Source: Frigoribacterium sp. Leaf186 (GTDB taxonomy: Bacteria; Actinomycetota; Actinomycetes; Actinomycetales; Microbacteriaceae). From it: DNA of 45,650 nt. The stretch lies in contig NZ_LMPQ01000012.1 in assembly GCF_001423905.1 (NCBI RefSeq), positions 19,377 to 65,026 of the forward strand, read 5' to 3'. This document shows, in pieces, positions 9,528-17,672 of the stretch. The position numbers and the translations under genes were made by a program. The notes under the pieces were generated by a model. The model was not told where the DNA came from and made no database searches. It saw only the letters and a list, made by a program, of their open reading frames with translations. Position 1 is the stretch's first letter, and each line of letters begins with the position of its first letter.

Positions 9528-9910
9528 ACGGCCATCGCGCTCTTCAGCGACTCGCGGTCGCGACGGAGCTTCGCGACCTCGGCCTCGAGTTCGGCGACGC
9601 GCTCGGCCGTGGCGGCCGAGCCCGACCCCGGCGGGCGGCCCCGACGCGGGGTCGACGCCGGCGCCGCGGCCGCGTCGTCGTCCGCTTCGGCGTCGAGTTC
9701 GCGTTCGACCGCGTCGTCGGGTGCGGGCGTCGGCACGATCGAGCGCTCGTGGGCTCGGATCCAGCCGCGCAACGACTGCTCGCCGACCTCGAACTCGGCG
9801 GCCGTCTCGCGGATGATGGCCCGGTTGCCGGGCTCGGCCTCGCGACGTTCGAGCACCCGGGCGAGCGACTTCTCGCGGGTCTCGTCGCTGTACTTCTGTT
9901 CGAAAGGCAT
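9512..9910 (-). CDS. Transposase OrfA-like helix-turn-helix protein (orphan)
   Basis: A 132-residue protein. Residues 1-50 (YSDETREKSLARVLERRE, then ETAAEFEVGEQSLRGWI) resemble the HTH_Tnp_1 domain of IS3-family OrfA proteins. An acidic Ala-rich linker with an AT-hook-like RRGRPPGSG follows, then a coiled coil (ERVAELEAEVAKLRRDRESLKSA), as in OrfA leucine zippers. There is no integrase-core OrfB next to it, no terminal inverted repeats that I can find, and composition matches the surroundings. It therefore looks like a domesticated or stand-alone DNA-binding protein rather than a live element. ATG 9910 begins the homology. Its target is unknown. Confidence 0.7.
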   Translation of the reverse strand: MPFEQKYSDETREKSLARVLERREAEPGNRAIIRETAAEFEVGEQSLRGWIRAHERSIVPTPAPDDAVERELDAEADDDAAAAPASTPRRGRPPGSGSAATAERVAELEAEVAKLRRDRESLKSAMAVLLAD

Positions 9911-10184
9911 GTGCGCTCCTGATGTCGAGACACGGTGTCGTGTCGGCTCATTGAATAGCCCCCGTGATGACCGTACTGCACGTTGACGTGTCGGCGCGCG
10001 GTCATGACGCCAACTCACATAACCGATCGTGTCGCGCATGATGACGGCTCATGTAACACGTCGTGCGATGAACGACAGGTGCTGTCGAGTGGCCCGCCGT
10101 GCCGCACGTCACCGGCCCCGACGACTCGCGGCCGAATGTCCCGGCCTCCGGGAATCGTCGGGGCGGACCGCTTAAGGTGTCAGG

Positions 10185-13100
10185 GTGTGGCGAGCCGACA
10201 GACAGCATGACAACGACGACGACGAGAACGACTCCGTCGCCGTCCCGACCGGCGCGCCCACGGGCGTGATCGCACCTCACGCCGTCAGCCTCGGTCACCC
10301 GGGGCAGTCCCTGGGCAACGTGGCCGAACCCGTCTGGAACACCTGGCGCGAGTCGCTGCGACGTGTGGGCGGCCCGTCCGCCCTCTTGCACTTCGGTGAC
10401 TCGCAGCGGTCCCGCATCGAGCTGAGCACGACGCACCCGGGTGGGCTCGCGCAGTTCATCACGGGCAAGACGACGTTGCTCTCGAGCCTGATCCGCGACG
10501 ACCTGGCCCTGCGCACGGCTCGCGCGGCCGCCGGCGAGATCGCGGCCAAGGGGCTCGAGCTCAGCACGGTGCGCGGCATCGACGCCGTCCACCTGGCCAT
10601 CGGCGTCGCCGCCTGGTCGTTCGCCGGCGAGGACTTCCGGGCCCCCGTGCTGCTGCGTCCCCTGGCGATCCGCCGTCACGGCCGCGACTTCGAGGTGAAG
10701 CTGCTCGGTGAGCCCTTCCTCAACCCGGCCCTGGTCGACGCCCTGCACGACCAGTTCGGCATCACGCTCGACGCCGAGTCGTTCGTCTCGCTCGCCAGCC
10801 GCGAAGGGTCGTTCACCCCCAACCCGGTCATCGACCGCCTCCGGGGCCTGACCGCACACCTCGAGTGGTTCACCGTCCAGCCGCGACTGGTCGTCTCGAC
10901 CTTCGCCGAGGTCTCGACCGAGATGGCCCTCGACGCCCGCGAGCTGGGGCACCCCGTGCTCGACGCCCTCGCCGGCAACCCCCTGGCCGTCCGTCAGGTC
11001 GAGCAGGCGTACCGCCCGACGACGGCGACCCCGCAAGACGAACGCAGCCCCGAGACCGACACGCTGCTGCTCGACGCCGACCCCGAGCAGGAGAACGTCG
11101 TGGCGCAGATCGCCGCCGGCAACTCGGTCGTCGTCAAGACGCTGCCCGGCACCGGCGGCACCCAGACCATCGTCAACGCCGTCGGACGCCTCGTCTCGCA
11201 GAACAAGCGGGTCCTCGTGGTCAGCGCGCGGCGGGCCTCGCTGCGCGGCATCACCAGCCGTCTCGCCGACATCGGGCTGCCCGGCGTGGCCGTCAGCCCG
11301 ACCACCCTGCGTCGCGACGTGATCCGTTCGATCTCGCGCAACGAGAAGGCCACGCACCCGCAGATGGGCGAGGTCGACGACGCCCTCGTGCGCCTCCGCA
11401 AGGTGCTCGTCGACTACCGGGGTGCGCTCAGCCGCCGCGACCCCGAGCTCGGCGTCTCGGTGCTCGACTGCCTGACCGAGCTGTCCCGCCTCGCGCTGTT
11501 GCCGGCCGCTCCCGCCACGACGGCGCGCCTCAGCCGCCGCAGCATCGCCGCCATGGTCGATGGTCGGGGCCGCGTGGCCGAGACGATGGTCGGCGCGGCC
11601 AACCTCGGCGAGTTCAAGTACGGGCCGGGCGACTCGCCCTGGTATGGCGCGCGCTTCACCGAGAGCGTGGGGGCGGGCGACGCCCACCAGCTCGCGAAGA
11701 ACCTGCACCACCGCGACCTGCCCCGCCTGCTCGAGCGGGCGACCGACGTCATCGGCAGCACGCGCATGCGTCCGTTCGAGAGCATCGCCGAGCTCGGCGT
11801 CTACCTGCGCCTGCTCACCGAGATCCGCGACACCCTCGACAAGTTCCTGCCGGTCGTCTTCGACCGGTCGGTCGCCGAGCTGGTCGCCGCGACGGCGCCC
11901 AAGCGCGAGGCCCCCGACATGTCGAGCGCCAACCGTCGTCGGCTGAAGAAGCTCGCCCGCGAGTACGTGCGGCCCGGCGTCCACATCGCCGACCTGCACG
12001 GTGCCCTGCAGCGCATCCAGCAGCAGCGGGTCGTCTGGCAGCGTTACGTGTCGGCTGGCACACCGCCCGAGGTGCCCACGGGAATCGCCGACACGCACGT
12101 GCTGCACCAGCAGGTCTCGCAAGACCTCGAACGCCTCGACGGCCCCCTCGGGCTCTCGGGCGACGACGGGCTCACCGAGATCGGCGTCGTCGAACTCCAG
12201 CAGCGGCTCGAGGCCCTCGCCGCCGAGAGCGACGTGCTGCAGAACCTCCAAGAGCGCACCGAGCTGATGACGACGCTCCGCGACCTCGAACTGACGCCGC
12301 TGATCACCGACCTGGCCAACCGGCACGTGCCAGAGCACCAGGTCGCCGCCGAGCTCGAGCTCGCCTGGTGGCGCTCGGCCCTCGAGTCGCTGCTCGAGGC
12401 CGACCGGGCGTTGCTCGGCGCCAACACCGCGATGCTCGACCGGCTCGAGGCCGACTTCCGCCTCGTCGACGAGGCGCACGCCGCCGGCAGCGCCCAGCTG
12501 CTCGCCTGGTTGCTGGCCGAGAACTGGAAGATCGGTCTGGTCGACTGGCCCGACGAGGCCTCGGCCCTCAAGGGCCTGCTGCGGCAGGGCCACCTGACGG
12601 CGCGCCTGCTGCACGACGCGGCGCCGCACCTGTCGCGTGCCATCGCACCGGTCTGGGTCGCGTCGCCCTACGAGGTGCACACGATCGCCGACACGGTGCC
12701 GTTCGACACCGTCGTGCTCGTCGACGCCGGCGCGACCACCCTCGCCGAGAACGTCGGGGCGATCCGTCGCGGCAAGCAGACGGTCGCCTTCGGCGATCCC
12801 GTCACGCAGACGCCCTCCGAGTTCGACATCGGGGTGCTGCCGGGCAAGCCCGTGGCCGACGCCGACGAGGAGAGCCTCGCCGCCTCGCACTCCGAGAGCG
12901 CCCTGGCTCGTCTCGCGACCCTGCTGCCGACGCTCTCGCTGACCCGCAGCTACCGGGCCGGCGGAGAAGACCTCGCCGAGCTGGTGAACCGCCGCTTCTA
13001 CGGCGGTCGGATCGAGTCGCTGCCGTGGGCCGGCAGCTTCCTCGGGCACGGCAGCATCGCGCTCGACTACGTCTCGGGCGGCACCGCCGTGCCCGACCCC

Positions 13101-13952
13101 GAGTCGGGTGCCGTCGAGAGCGTCGACGCCGAGGTCGACCGCGTCGTCTCGCTCGTCCTCGAGCACGCCCGCACGCGCCCCAGCGAGTCGCTCATGGTGC
13201 TGACGGCCTCGGCCAAGCACGCCGTCCGCGTGCAGCAGGCGGTGCTCACCGCGGTGTCGGGCCACAAAGACCTGACCGAGTTCGTCGTCGGCGACCGCAG
13301 CGAGCCGTTCATGGTCGCCACGCTCGAGCAGAGCGTCGCCCAGAGCCGCGACCACGTCGTGTTCTCGATCGGCTACGGCCGCACGCCGCACGGCCGCGTG
13401 CTGAGCGACTTCGGTCCGCTCGGTCAACCGGGTGGAGAACGCCTGCTCGCCGTCGCCATGACGCGCGCCCGCCGGTCGATGGTCATCGTCACGTGCTTCC
13501 AGCCGGGCGACATCGACTCGAGCCGCATGGGGCACGGCACGGTCGCGCTCAGCGAGATCCTCACCGAGGTGCAGGCCCGCACCACCGCCGAGCACGTCCC
13601 CGACGACAGCGAGCCGATGCTCGTCGACCTCGCCCGCCGACTCGAGGCGAAGGGCATCCCCGTCGCCCTCGGGCACCGCGGCAAGCTCGGGCTGGTCGCC
13701 GCCCACGACGGCGTCTGCGTCACCATCGAGACCGACACGACGCTGTCGCGCGCGAGCCTCCGCGAATCGTTGCGCTCGCGTCCCGAGGTGCTGCGCCGAC
13801 TCGGCTGGCACTACATCCGGGTGCACGCCTTCCAGCTCTTCACCGACCCCGACGCGGTGGCCGAGCGCGTCGCCGATGTCCTCGGCATCGGTGACGCGAA
13901 CACCCACGAGGTGCCCGCCCTGTCGGCCAGTCAGCACGTCAACCGTCGATGA
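10185..13952 (+). CDS. SF1 helicase-like protein with degenerate ATPase and C-terminal nuclease-like domain
   Basis: A 1255-residue protein organised like the actinobacterial DUF4011/SF1 helicase/MTES_1575 proteins. The Walker A position reads LPGTGGTQT (residues 320-328), so Gly325 replaces the invariant Lys. The Walker B position reads VLVDAGA at about 844-850, with no Glu after Asp847. Late SF1 features persist: LTRSYRAGGEDLAELVNRRFY, and motif-VI-like LLAVAMTRARRSMVIV with Met at 1092. The last 100 residues resemble a Vsr/MTES_1575 endonuclease (IETD...LRRLGWHYIRVHAFQLF), but the usual catalytic Asp site reads LGLVA. Both activities are probably lost or altered. TAAGGT 6 bases before GTG 10185 suggests leaderless expression. 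The stop overlaps the next gene (ATGA). Confidence 0.8.
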   Translation: MWRADRQHDNDDDENDSVAVPTGAPTGVIAPHAVSLGHPGQSLGNVAEPVWNTWRESLRRVGGPSALLHFGDSQRSRIELSTTHPGGLAQFITGKTTLLSSLIRDDLALRTARAAAGEIAAKGLELSTVRGIDAVHLAIGVAAWSFAGEDFRAPVLLRPLAIRRHGRDFEVKLLGEPFLNPALVDALHDQFGITLDAESFVSLASREGSFTPNPVIDRLRGLTAHLEWFTVQPRLVVSTFAEVSTEMALDARELGHPVLDALAGNPLAVRQVEQAYRPTTATPQDERSPETDTLLLDADPEQENVVAQIAAGNSVVVKTLPGTGGTQTIVNAVGRLVSQNKRVLVVSARRASLRGITSRLADIGLPGVAVSPTTLRRDVIRSISRNEKATHPQMGEVDDALVRLRKVLVDYRGALSRRDPELGVSVLDCLTELSRLALLPAAPATTARLSRRSIAAMVDGRGRVAETMVGAANLGEFKYGPGDSPWYGARFTESVGAGDAHQLAKNLHHRDLPRLLERATDVIGSTRMRPFESIAELGVYLRLLTEIRDTLDKFLPVVFDRSVAELVAATAPKREAPDMSSANRRRLKKLAREYVRPGVHIADLHGALQRIQQQRVVWQRYVSAGTPPEVPTGIADTHVLHQQVSQDLERLDGPLGLSGDDGLTEIGVVELQQRLEALAAESDVLQNLQERTELMTTLRDLELTPLITDLANRHVPEHQVAAELELAWWRSALESLLEADRALLGANTAMLDRLEADFRLVDEAHAAGSAQLLAWLLAENWKIGLVDWPDEASALKGLLRQGHLTARLLHDAAPHLSRAIAPVWVASPYEVHTIADTVPFDTVVLVDAGATTLAENVGAIRRGKQTVAFGDPVTQTPSEFDIGVLPGKPVADADEESLAASHSESALARLATLLPTLSLTRSYRAGGEDLAELVNRRFYGGRIESLPWAGSFLGHGSIALDYVSGGTAVPDPESGAVESVDAEVDRVVSLVLEHARTRPSESLMVLTASAKHAVRVQQAVLTAVSGHKDLTEFVVGDRSEPFMVATLEQSVAQSRDHVVFSIGYGRTPHGRVLSDFGPLGQPGGERLLAVAMTRARRSMVIVTCFQPGDIDSSRMGHGTVALSEILTEVQARTTAEHVPDDSEPMLVDLARRLEAKGIPVALGHRGKLGLVAAHDGVCVTIETDTTLSRASLRESLRSRPEVLRRLGWHYIRVHAFQLFTDPDAVAERVADVLGIGDANTHEVPALSASQHVNRR

Positions 13953-14164
13953 GCTCAGGAGGCGCGGCGTCCGACGGCGACGCCTCCGACGCCCTCGAGA
14001 CGGCCGAGCCCCGGCCCCTCGTGGTGCGTCGACGGGCCGGCCGCCGCGTCACCACCGACCCCGTCCCGGGCAGCGATCCGACGCCGGCGCCCGAGCCCGC
14101 GCGCCAGGGGTCGAGCGAGAACGACCAGCGCCTGCGCGCCGACGTCCCGCCCCACTGGGGCTGA
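13949..14164 (+). CDS. Small Pro/Arg-rich protein coupled to the helicase-like gene
   Basis: A 71-residue hydrophilic, probably disordered protein whose ATG overlaps the stop of the helicase-like gene (ATGA). An AGGAGGCGCG 10-mer copy (13957-13966) sits in codons 3-6. The C-terminal motif ENDQRLRADVPPHWG resembles short conserved tails seen in small actinobacterial proteins, and supports the frame being real up to the stop. A strong hairpin follows at 14197. No function is recognised. Coupling suggests expression in fixed ratio with the large protein. Confidence 0.7.
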   Translation: MSSGGAASDGDASDALETAEPRPLVVRRRAGRRVTTDPVPGSDPTPAPEPARQGSSENDQRLRADVPPHWG

Positions 14165-14196
14165 GCAGGCCGCGCCGGGCCGAGCGCCCGACACGA

Positions 14197-14258
14197 CGAA
14201 CCCCGGATGCGACGACGAACCCCGTCGTGTCGGGGTTCGTCGTCGCATCCGGGGTTCG
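14197..14258. terminator. Perfect 28-bp bidirectional hairpin
   Basis: 14197-14224 and 14231-14258 are perfectly complementary around the 6-base loop TCGTGT. It lies between the convergent 13949 gene and mscL. The arms contain CGAACCCCG twice (14197-14205 and 14216-14224), so the arm is itself partly repeated. It probably terminates both transcripts. Confidence 0.85.
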
Positions 14259-14291
14259 CGGGCGGCGGGCGCCCGGTCGGCGCCTCGGGCG

Positions 14292-14786
14292 TCAGCGGCT
14301 GCCGAGCGGACCGTTCTCGCTCTGCGGGTCGCGCGACTCGAGCACCGGCGCGGCGTGCGAGCCGGTGCCCGTCGCGGGCGTCGCCTGGGCGCGCAGCAGG
14401 TCGCGGATCTCGCTCAGCAGCTCGACGTCGGTCGGCGGCACGTCGGCCGGGGTCTCTTCGGCCTTCTGCTTGGCGAAGGTCCGCTTGAGCAGGTTGTTGA
14501 CGGGCAGCACGAGCACGAAGTACACGACCGCGGCGATGATCAAGAACTGGATCGCCGACCCGATGACGGCGCCGAACATGAGCTTGGCCTGACCACCGCT
14601 CAGCGTGGGGATGGTGACGATGAGAGCTTTGTCGAGCATGGTCGCGTTGAACGCCGCGCCGATCAGCGGGTTGAACACGTTCCTCACGAGCGACGTCACG
14701 ATGGCCGTGAAGGCCGCTCCGATGACGACCGCGACCGCCAGGTCGATGACGTTTCCGCGCAGGATGAACTCTTTGAAACCCTTCAC
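14292..14786 (-). CDS. mscL: Large-conductance mechanosensitive channel MscL
   Basis: Pentameric inner-membrane channel that opens under membrane tension to release solutes on hypo-osmotic shock. The N-terminal amphipathic helix and TM1 are unmistakable (KGFKEFILRGNVIDLAVAVVIGAAF). A periplasmic loop follows, then TM2 (IGSAIQFLIIAAVVYFVLVLPVNN) at about residues 76-99. The cytoplasmic helix (DVELLSEIRDLLRAQ) precedes an unusually long polar tail, giving 164 residues against about 136 in E. coli. The start is GTG 14786 with AAGGAG 6 bases upstream. It lies in the same orientation as the FmdB-like and cyclo-ligase genes, and mscL also lies near their orthologues in Mycobacterium tuberculosis. 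Confidence 0.97.
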   Translation of the reverse strand: MKGFKEFILRGNVIDLAVAVVIGAAFTAIVTSLVRNVFNPLIGAAFNATMLDKALIVTIPTLSGGQAKLMFGAVIGSAIQFLIIAAVVYFVLVLPVNNLLKRTFAKQKAEETPADVPPTDVELLSEIRDLLRAQATPATGTGSHAAPVLESRDPQSENGPLGSR

Positions 14787-14879
14787 GGGCGACTCCTTCT
14801 GGTCCGACGAGATGAGTTTCTCGACGTACAGCCAACCACGGAGGCGCGCGGCCGTGGTCGCGCCCGTCGCCTCGGCGGG

Positions 14880-15323
14880 TCAGGACGAGCGGGACGACCC
14901 GCTCGACGAGCCCGAGCCCGAGCCCGAGCCGGACGAACCGGAGCCGGAAGAGCCGGAGCCGGAGCCGGAGGAGCCGGAGCCGGACGAACCCGACCCCGAC
15001 GAGCCGCTGCCGGACGAGGACGAACCCGACCCGCTGCCCGAGGCGCCCGACGAGGACGAGCCGCTCGCGCCTCCTGAGCCCTTGTCCGACGAGGTGGACG
15101 ACGAGCCCTTGTCGCCCGAGCCCGAGCCCGAGCCCGAGGTGCTCTTCGAGCGCGAGTCGGTGCGGTAGAAGCCCGAGCCGTTGAAGGTGACGCCGACGGG
15201 GCTGAAGACCTTGCGCAGCTTGCCCTGGCAGACCGGGCACACGGTGAGGGTGTCGTCGGTGAACGACTGCACGATGTCGAACGCGTTGTCGCACTCGGTG
15301 CAGCGGTACGAGTAGGTGGGCAC
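14880..15323 (-). CDS. FmdB-family zinc-ribbon protein with long Ser/Gly tail (Rv0991c/Ruc-like)
   Basis: The N-terminus is a classic FmdB zinc ribbon: PTYSYRCTECDNAFDIVQSF, then CPVCQG, giving two CxxC pairs (residues 8/11 and about 29/32), followed by FNGSGFYRTD. From about residue 60 to the end the protein is almost only Ser and Gly, encoded by hexameric repeats. In M. tuberculosis the homologous serine-rich protein next to the cyclo-ligase gene (Rv0991c, Ruc) has been described as a redox-regulated chaperone whose zinc cysteines sense oxidation. A similar role is inferred here from synteny and domain. Start GTG 15323 has AGGAG 7 bases upstream. One exact 10-mer copy lies in the tail (15066). 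Confidence 0.88.
   Translation of the reverse strand: MPTYSYRCTECDNAFDIVQSFTDDTLTVCPVCQGKLRKVFSPVGVTFNGSGFYRTDSRSKSTSGSGSGSGDKGSSSTSSDKGSGGASGSSSSGASGSGSGSSSSGSGSSGSGSSGSGSSGSGSGSSGSGSSGSGSGSGSSSGSSRSS
14883..15150. repeat. Low-complexity hexamer repeat encoding a Ser/Gly tail
   Basis: The plus strand shows irregular runs of GAGCCG/GAGCCC/GACGAG hexamers that read as Gly-Ser pairs on the minus strand. Such tracts vary in copy number by slippage and are a probable site of length polymorphism. Confidence 0.8.
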
Positions 15324-15349
15324 GGAGGCGCTCCTGGGGGAAGGCGAGT

Positions 15350-15928
15350 CTAGAACTCGTGGATGCCGGAGGGGGTGACGACGCCGTCGACGGGTTGGTC
15401 GTGCCGCTCACGGGGCACCGACTCGACGTACTCGGGGTCGAACACCACAGCATAGACGGGCGGGCGACGCTCCATCGAGCCGAGGGTCTTGTCGAAGTAG
15501 CCCCGGCCCCAGCCCATGCGCATGCCGCCGTGGTCGATCGAGGCGGCGGGCACGACGATCAGGTCGACGTCGTTGATCGCCATCGGGCTGAGCACCTCGC
15601 CGACGGGCTCCGGCAGGTCGAACAGGCCGCGCCGCTCGCTCTCGCCGTCGCCGACCGCCCAGTCGAGCAGGCCGTCGGCGCGGGTGATCGGGAACAGCAC
15701 GCGGATGCCGTTCGCGAAGGCCCAGTTCAAGAACGGGCGCGTGTTGGGCTCGACGTCGGTCGACAGGTAGGCGGCGATCGAGCGCACCGACAGGCTCGTG
15801 GCGAGCTCGGTGAGGTGCTGCGTGATGCCCTCGGTCGTGCTCTCTCTCTCGTGCGCACCGAGGGTGCGACGCTTCTGGCGGATCTCGGCTCGCAGGGCGC
15901 GTTTGGCGTTGCCGACGTCGTCAGTCAT
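15350..15928 (-). CDS. 5-formyltetrahydrofolate cyclo-ligase
   Basis: Converts 5-formyl-THF and ATP to 5,10-methenyl-THF, ADP and phosphate. It is 192 residues, as usual. Visible motifs are KRALRAEIRQKRR at the N-terminus, the FPITRADGLLDWAV segment, VDLIVVPAASIDHGGMRMGWGRGYFDKTL (the conserved nucleotide-binding GxGxGYYD-like block, here GWGRGYFD) at about residues 135-160, and the C-terminal HDQPVDGVVTPSG. ATG 15928 is chosen because homology begins with DVGNAKRALR, and TAAGAT lies 7 bases upstream (leaderless pattern). It is divergent from galU. The order FmdB, cyclo-ligase, galU matches Rv0991c-Rv0993. Confidence 0.94.
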   Translation of the reverse strand: MTDDVGNAKRALRAEIRQKRRTLGAHERESTTEGITQHLTELATSLSVRSIAAYLSTDVEPNTRPFLNWAFANGIRVLFPITRADGLLDWAVGDGESERRGLFDLPEPVGEVLSPMAINDVDLIVVPAASIDHGGMRMGWGRGYFDKTLGSMERRPPVYAVVFDPEYVESVPRERHDQPVDGVVTPSGIHEF

Positions 15929-15994
15929 GACGTCGATCTTAACCGTCCGACTATTAACCTCCGTGAAACGTCGGGGATGGTTACGCTGACCCGC

Positions 15995-16891
15995 ATGGGC
16001 TTCACGATTTCTAAAGCAGTCATTCCCGCCGCGGGTCTGGGGACACGGTTCCTTCCCGCCACGAAAGCAATGCCGAAGGAGATGCTGCCGGTCGTCGACA
16101 AGCCGGCGATCCAGTACGTCGTCGAGGAGGCGGTCGCCGCCGGCCTCACCGACGTGTTGATGATCACGGGGCGCAACAAGAACGCGCTCGAGAACCACTT
16201 CGACCACGTCAGCGAGCTCGAAGAGACGCTGCGGAAGAAGGGCGACCACGACAAGCTCGCCAAGGTCAACCAGTCGACCGACCTGGCCGACATGCACTAC
16301 GTGCGTCAGGGCGACCCGCTCGGCCTCGGCCACGCGGTGCTCCGGGCCAAGATGCACGTCGGTCGCGAGCCGTTCGCCGTGCTGCTCGGTGACGACATCA
16401 TCGACGCACGCGACCCGCTGCTCACGCGCATGGTCGAGGTGCAGGGGCAGAAGAACGCCACCGTCATCGCCCTGCTCGAGGTCGACCCCTCGCAGACCCA
16501 CCTCTACGGCATCGCCACGGTCGAGAAGACCGACGAGGACGACGTCGTCAAGGTCACGGGCCTCGTCGAGAAGCCGGCTCAGGGCGAGTCGCCCTCGAAC
16601 CTGGCCATCATCGGCCGCTACGTCATCCGCCCCGAGGTCTTCGACGTCCTCGAGAAGCAGGAGCCCGGCAAGGGCGGCGAGATCCAGCTGACCGACGCCC
16701 TCATGAAGATGGCCGGGGCCGAGGAGTGGACCGGCGGCGTGTACGGCGTCGTGTTCCGTGGTCGTCGGTACGACACCGGTGACAAGCTCGACTACATCAA
16801 GGCCATCGTGCAGCTCGCCAGCGACCGCGACGACATCGGTGGCGAACTGCGCCCGTGGTTGCAAGAGTTCACCGCCGGGCTCGAGAAGTAA
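15995..16891 (+). CDS. galU: UTP-glucose-1-phosphate uridylyltransferase
   Basis: Makes UDP-glucose from UTP and glucose-1-phosphate for cell-envelope glycans, glycogen and trehalose. The nucleotidyltransferase signature KAVIPAAGLGTRFLPATKAMPKEMLPVVDKPAIQ opens the protein (written here in two overlapping parts: AAGLGTRFLP, and KAMPKEMLPVVDKP). Later blocks are LGHAVLRAK, the DD metal pair in VLLGDDII, and GLVEKP with NLAIIGRYV. The 298-residue length is typical. ATG 15995 follows TACGCT by 7 bases, so it is probably leaderless. In mycobacteria and corynebacteria galU is followed by a MoeA-like gene and then rimJ; here rimJ follows directly. Confidence 0.97.
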   Translation: MGFTISKAVIPAAGLGTRFLPATKAMPKEMLPVVDKPAIQYVVEEAVAAGLTDVLMITGRNKNALENHFDHVSELEETLRKKGDHDKLAKVNQSTDLADMHYVRQGDPLGLGHAVLRAKMHVGREPFAVLLGDDIIDARDPLLTRMVEVQGQKNATVIALLEVDPSQTHLYGIATVEKTDEDDVVKVTGLVEKPAQGESPSNLAIIGRYVIRPEVFDVLEKQEPGKGGEIQLTDALMKMAGAEEWTGGVYGVVFRGRRYDTGDKLDYIKAIVQLASDRDDIGGELRPWLQEFTAGLEK

Positions 16892-16907
16892 GCAGGCGAC
16901 ACGTTCC

Positions 16908-17555
16908 GTGACGAGCATCCCCACGTTGACGGAGGGGGCGGTGACCATCCGCCCCCTCCGCCTCCGTGACACCCGCGACCTCGACCAGGCCCTGATGGAG
17001 AACCGGTCGTGGCTGCGGCAATGGGAGGCCACCAACCCGAACGGTTTCACCAGCCACGACGTCCGCGGCAGCATCCGCTCGCTGCAGACCAACGCCCGTG
17101 CCGGCCTCGGGCTGCCCTTCGCCATCGAGCTCGACGGCCGCTTCGTCGGCCAGCTCAACGTCTCGGGCATCGCGTACGGGTCGCTCGGTTCGGCCACCAT
17201 CGGCTACTGGGTCACCCAGGGTGCGGCGGGCCACAACGCGACGCCGACGGCCGTCGCCCTCGCCACCGACCACTGCTTCCGGGCGCTGGGCCTGCACCGC
17301 ATGGAGATCTGCATCCGGCCCGAGAACGCGCCGAGCCTGCGCGTGGTCGAGAAGCTCGGCTTCCGCTACGAGGGCCTGCGCCGCCGGTACATCCACATCA
17401 ACGGCTCGTGGCGCGACCACTTCTGCTTCGCGCTGGTCGCCGAAGAGGTGCCAGAGGGCGTGCTGCGTCGCTGGACGACGGGCACCGTGCCGATCGGCCA
17501 GGGCAGCGTGCCGGCCGACGCGCTGGCCGAGGCCGGGCGCGCGCTGCCGCTCTAG
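16908..17555 (+). CDS. rimJ: RimJ/RimL-type GNAT N-acetyltransferase
   Basis: A 215-residue GNAT protein of the ribosomal-protein-alanine acetyltransferase class. The fold order is visible: VTIRPLRLRDTRDL strand-helix start, FAIELDGRFVGQLNVSGI, the IGYWVTQGAAGHNATPTAV acetyl-CoA loop, LHRMEICIRPENAPSLRVVEKLGFRYEGLRRR (shown here as the usual N-x-S-x-R-V-x-E-K-L-G-F block), and the WRDHFCFAL end. GTG 16908 lies 16 bases after the galU stop, so they share a transcript. Orthologue position matches Rv0995. The peptide substrate is not known; RimJ naming is by family. Confidence 0.9.
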   Translation: MTSIPTLTEGAVTIRPLRLRDTRDLDQALMENRSWLRQWEATNPNGFTSHDVRGSIRSLQTNARAGLGLPFAIELDGRFVGQLNVSGIAYGSLGSATIGYWVTQGAAGHNATPTAVALATDHCFRALGLHRMEICIRPENAPSLRVVEKLGFRYEGLRRRYIHINGSWRDHFCFALVAEEVPEGVLRRWTTGTVPIGQGSVPADALAEAGRALPL

Positions 17556-17672
17556 CCGGCCCGGCCCCGCGGGGTCGCCGGTCAGCTCCCCGGGGCGGAT
17601 CCCCCGCACGACACGCGGACACACCTGTCGATCAGCGGCTCCGGGGCCCCGCCCCCTCATACCTTGGTCACC

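Noticed and set aside
9185-10184. Complete IS3-family insertion sequence around the OrfA-like gene
   Set aside because: No OrfB integrase core on either strand, no terminal inverted repeats and no target-site duplication could be found.
10002-13937. A 1311-codon open frame on the minus strand opposite the helicase-like gene
   Set aside because: It is a complementary shadow of a high-GC gene: composition is Arg/Gly/Asp/Val-rich without domains, while the plus strand carries recognisable SF1 features.
14883-15150. CRISPR-like repeat array
   Set aside because: The repeats are irregular hexamers within a coding frame for Ser/Gly, without spacers of constant length, and there are no cas genes.
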